A DNA stretch of 64,000 nucleotides from Paenibacillus daejeonensis DSM 15491. Its GTDB lineage: Bacteria > Bacillota > Bacilli > Paenibacillales > Paenibacillaceae. Positions 61,576 through 64,000 of this stretch are shown piece after piece. A program made the position numbers and the translations under genes. The stretch lies in contig NZ_KB899666.1 in assembly GCF_000378385.1 (NCBI RefSeq), positions 124,001-188,000 of the forward strand, read 5' to 3'. How positions within the stretch are numbered: position 1 is the stretch's first letter; each line of letters opens with the position of its first letter. The notes under the pieces are model-generated. The model ran no database searches. It worked only from the letters and a program-made list of their open reading frames with translations, and had not been told where the DNA came from.

Positions 61576-62308
61576 ACCGACAGTACGCAAACTGCACGAG
61601 ATGAGCCTATCCGCGATGGCTGAGTCGTTCCAAGCCCAATTGCTCGATCCTGGTTTTCAGGAACTGTCGTTTGAAGAACGTTTCAGTATGCTGGTGGATC
61701 TGGAATGGTCCAGACGAAAGAGTAATCGGCTGACCGCGTTAATCCGTAAGGCAGACTTTCAACAAACGAACGCCTGTATTGAAGACGTCGAGTATCACGC
61801 CGATCGCAAACTGGATCGCAAGCAGATCCTTCGCCTGGGCACGAGCGCCTACATTCATGATAAACACAATATCATCATCATTGGCGCTTCGGGTGCAGGC
61901 AAAACGTATCTGGCCTGCGCGTTAGGAATCGCCGCCTGTCGCAACTTCCTCCCCGTGAAATACATTCGACTGCCAGAGCTGTTAAATGAACTGGCAGTCG
62001 CACGAGGCCAGGGGATTTTCAGGCGCGTCTTGAAGGCCTACAAGAAAGTGCCTTTGCTCATCCTGGATGAATGGTTGCTGGTATCTCTCAAGGAGAGTGA
62101 GGCCCGAGACTTACTAGAGATCGTAGAGGGGCGCCATGACACCGGCTCCACCATCTTCTGCTCCCAATTCGCTCCTGGCGGCTGGCACAGTAAAATCGGT
62201 GAAAGCACACTTGCCGATGCCATTCTCGACCGCATCGTGCATTCCTCTTACACGATAACGATTGAAGGCACCGATTCCATGCGAAAACGCAAAGGGCTCA
62301 TCAAATAA
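61565..62308 (+). CDS. istB: IS21-family ATP-binding helper IstB
   Basis: Protein of 247 residues, AAA+ ATPase with Walker A IIGASGAGKT and Walker B LLILDEW. It starts at 61565 after GGGAGGGG; a start at 61529 is in frame but without a ribosome site. It chooses the target and activates IstA. Confidence 0.95.
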   Translation: MVNEPTVRKLHEMSLSAMAESFQAQLLDPGFQELSFEERFSMLVDLEWSRRKSNRLTALIRKADFQQTNACIEDVEYHADRKLDRKQILRLGTSAYIHDKHNIIIIGASGAGKTYLACALGIAACRNFLPVKYIRLPELLNELAVARGQGIFRRVLKAYKKVPLLILDEWLLVSLKESEARDLLEIVEGRHDTGSTIFCSQFAPGGWHSKIGESTLADAILDRIVHSSYTITIEGTDSMRKRKGLIK

Positions 62309-62314
62309 TCGCCC

Positions 62315-62342
62315 GGGAGCCACCTCCGCACAGGTGGCTCCC
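62315..62342 (+). terminator. Hairpin after istB
   Basis: GGGAGCCACCT-CCGCAC-AGGTGGCTCCC, 11 bp perfect. No T-run, so it may act as a barrier or processing site rather than a full terminator. It contains another GAGCCACC unit of the IS end. Confidence 0.5.
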
Positions 62343-62425
62343 TCCGCCGGAGGGGTGGCTCATGTTCGCCGGAGACCTGGCTCACTCATCACCGGAATGG
62401 TGGCTCTATTTCTTCGAAATATTCA

Positions 62426-62527
62426 ATTCACGAACCCCGAAGGGGTTGTCTGCTGAAATGCCTCCTCGAAATGCTTCACTCAGATCAAGGCTCATCGGAG
62501 CCGCAGCGTGAATATTATGTTAGCTTA
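62426..62527 (-). repeat. attC-like repeat g, right part (after the IS)
   Basis: ATTCACG, then hairpins AACCCC-GAA-GGGGTT and GGCTC-ATCG-GAGCC (62489-62502), CGTGAAT, 5 bases, GTTAGC. With the left part it forms a complete repeat of about 120 bases. Read leftward, the core is GCTAAC. Confidence 0.8.
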
Positions 62528-62594
62528 AGTACATCACTCCCAGAATTACAAGCGAAAAAGGTACAGACCCTAAGTTATGTCTGTACCTTGTTAA

Positions 62595-64000
62595 TCACAA
62601 TACCTTTTCAAGTAAAAAGCCGCTTCTGAATGTAGAGGACAGTCTTCTAGGGTCTATATTTTGGTAACCTTCCGGATACATATCAGTTAGAGCTGCAATA
62701 ATCTTTTCATTTGCTCTGTTATACAATGCATCCTTTGCTCCTTCAAAATGAGACTTAGCAGTTTCAAAGTTAATATGTGTCAACGCCGCTAGCTCAATTT
62801 GCAGATCCTTAAGCAATAAGTCACCAATTATTGTTGACATAAAGTAATTGCTGTAGGGTAAATGGGGATATTTCGTTACAAGATTTTCGCGTTTTCTTTG
62901 GCTATCACAATACCTATAAATTAACACAGCTATTATTAGTTGTGCAGCGTTAAGACTATTAAAAATATCGTTATAAAACTTGCCAAATAATTCGTTTCGT
63001 TTGTATTTGGCAATGTGCGGTTGTTTCTTCCATATCGAAAAAACTGCTTCAGCTGCAACAGAAGAGGGAATTGAATCTCCAAAAGCAACGCCGCTATCCC
63101 TTTTTCTTTTATAGATGTATCCCAACTGTTCAACTGCTGTCTCTAATTGCTTTTGGTGTTTCTCGTTAGCACGTAGATCACGTAGGTCTACAGGATTTTG
63201 ACTATTTGTAGCAAAGGTAATGTCTGCTAACATTTCCTCATGCTCTTCTCCAGGCAATTCATAAAGCCTCACTAAAACAAAACACTGAGAAAAATCTACA
63301 TCAGGATTATCAATCACAGTTTGCATGATAGTTTTACTCGTTTGTCCACCATTTATAATCTGTAAGTCCTTAACATTCACAAGTCTGTTCTCTTCAGTAA
63401 ATTTATTGTAATTGAATTGACTGCAGACCATGGTAATACCATTGTTGAAAAAGTAAAAATTAGGCTTCTTCTCTGATAACAATGTCTGTTGAATATCTGA
63501 ATTCACGCGATTTTTATGAATTCCTAAATGTCTTCTAATGTTTTTTTCTAACAAACCATCGCCATACTTATCTAACAGATTAGCTATTTCCCTAACATTC
63601 ATCTTTCCAATTACAACTCGTTTAAAATTAAAATCTTCTACAACGCTTTTACCTGATAGTGTTATTGATTCATTAACTTGATTTCTTCTTTGAATTTGGT
63701 TCACAATGTCACGATGATTAAAGTGGTCAAATAGAATTTGATCATTTTTTATTTCGTTTATATGCTGGTCTCCCTCGGCATTCCATGTGAGGCCATTATT
63801 TAACATTATACATCTTATATCTGGAATATAACCATCCATTATCAAGGCGCGTATTTCTGTTACCTTTTGCTGTAGGGTACTATTCATAATTAAGTCTTTA
63901 TTAGGATTAAAAATAGCCTTAATTGCATTTGTTACCCTTAGGATACTGTTTGCAGGAAAGTTTGAATCATTTGATAGTTCAAATTTGTACTTTGCCTGAA
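62595..64000 (-). CDS. AIPR-family abortive-infection-like protein, 5' end outside the window
   Basis: At least 467 residues are visible; the frame stays open to the right edge, so the first ATG inside (63887) is probably not the start. The AIPR core shows FYFFNNGITMVCSQFNY, DLQIINGGQTSKTI and FATNSQNPVDLRDLRANE. AIPR proteins are linked to abortive infection and occur in defence islands and next to restriction systems. AT-rich, leftward, bounded on the left by repeat g. Whether another repeat lies upstream cannot be seen. Confidence 0.82.
   Translation of the reverse strand, partial: QAKYKFELSNDSNFPANSILRVTNAIKAIFNPNKDLIMNSTLQQKVTEIRALIMDGYIPDIRCIMLNNGLTWNAEGDQHINEIKNDQILFDHFNHRDIVNQIQRRNQVNESITLSGKSVVEDFNFKRVVIGKMNVREIANLLDKYGDGLLEKNIRRHLGIHKNRVNSDIQQTLLSEKKPNFYFFNNGITMVCSQFNYNKFTEENRLVNVKDLQIINGGQTSKTIMQTVIDNPDVDFSQCFVLVRLYELPGEEHEEMLADITFATNSQNPVDLRDLRANEKHQKQLETAVEQLGYIYKRKRDSGVAFGDSIPSSVAAEAVFSIWKKQPHIAKYKRNELFGKFYNDIFNSLNAAQLIIAVLIYRYCDSQRKRENLVTKYPHLPYSNYFMSTIIGDLLLKDLQIELAALTHINFETAKSHFEGAKDALYNRANEKIIAALTDMYPEGYQNIDPRRLSSTFRSGFLLEKVL

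Larger units (their letters stand above)
59846..62425 (+). mobile_element. Intact IS21-family insertion sequence
   Basis: 2580 bases, from TG at 59846 to CA at 62425, flanked by a perfect 5-bp duplication ATTCA (59841-59845 and 62426-62430). Terminal inverted repeats start TGAATA and end with CCGGTGA on both sides. Each end has three 15-base subterminal copies of GAGCCAYCNNTCCGG at 22-23-base spacing (from 59866, 59888, 59910; and 62347, 62369, 62392 inverted), the IstA sites of the family. It encodes istA and istB, both intact, so it may still be mobile. Confidence 0.93.

Noticed and set aside
63885-63887. ATG at 63887 as the start of the AIPR gene
   Set aside because: The frame stays open to the window edge with protein-like sequence and no ribosome site is seen before this ATG, so the gene probably begins outside.

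Overview
The window looks like a chromosomal segment of a spore-forming, carbohydrate-degrading Bacillota of the Paenibacillus/Cohnella type. The reasons are S-layer-homology proteins, copper-amine-oxidase-like stalk proteins, YesM/YesN-type two-component systems beside sugar ABC importers without their own ATPase, many glycoside hydrolases, and strong AGGAGG ribosome-binding sites. No rRNA, tRNA or CRISPR array was recognised.

Layout. 0-7.6 kb: a GH78 rhamnosidase-like enzyme, a 7TM sensor kinase with its OmpR-type regulator, a very short CsrA, a stalk-domain secreted protein and a class II Fic protein. 7.6-12.3 kb: a 1227-residue S-layer-anchored protein with an SGNH-like head, divergent from a LysR regulator. 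12.3-27.6 kb: an alpha-galactoside/alpha-glucoside utilisation locus. One leftward operon carries two permeases, a binding lipoprotein, GH36, cytoplasmic GH97 and a mutarotase. A divergent YesN/YesM-type pair probably controls it, and a second, secreted GH97 lies next to it. 27.7-34.7 kb: a tightly coupled leftward operon of regulator, kinase, two sugar permeases, an HlyD-type adaptor, a binding lipoprotein and an ECF sigma factor. 34.8-38.6 kb: a GntR/MFS pair behind a perfect 7-1-7 Fur-box-like sequence, and a TetR/ketopantoate-reductase-like pair. 38.6-44.2 kb: a leftward operon of a secreted protein, an ABC-2 exporter, a two-component system and an acetyltransferase. 44.4-44.7 kb: an unannotated small holin-like toxin with a convergent RNA, a candidate type I toxin-antitoxin locus. 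44.8-53.7 kb: a UbiB-like kinase, an alpha/beta hydrolase, a second S-layer protein, a MOSC protein and small genes, with two copies of an intergenic repeat. 53.9-54.3 kb: a small basic protein behind a leader peptide and a hairpin that covers its ribosome-binding site.

The most unusual part is 54.7 kb to the right edge. Single, AT-rich, leftward genes (a membrane protein, two PD-(D/E)XK nuclease-like proteins, a DUF1643 protein, a GNAT acetyltransferase, a broken gene, and an AIPR abortive-infection-like gene that runs off the window) are each separated by one GC-rich repeat of about 100-185 bp. Each complete repeat has inverted ends (TAAC, 8 bases, ATTCACG; then CGTGAAT, 5 bases, GTTA) and internal hairpins whose sequences differ between copies while their pairing is kept. 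This is the architecture of an integron gene-cassette array with attC-like sites, but in a Bacillota background and with core sites that only partly match the integron consensus. An intact IS21-family element (59846-62425, 5-bp target duplication ATTCA) sits inside the seventh repeat. No integrase is visible; if one exists it should lie beyond the right edge.
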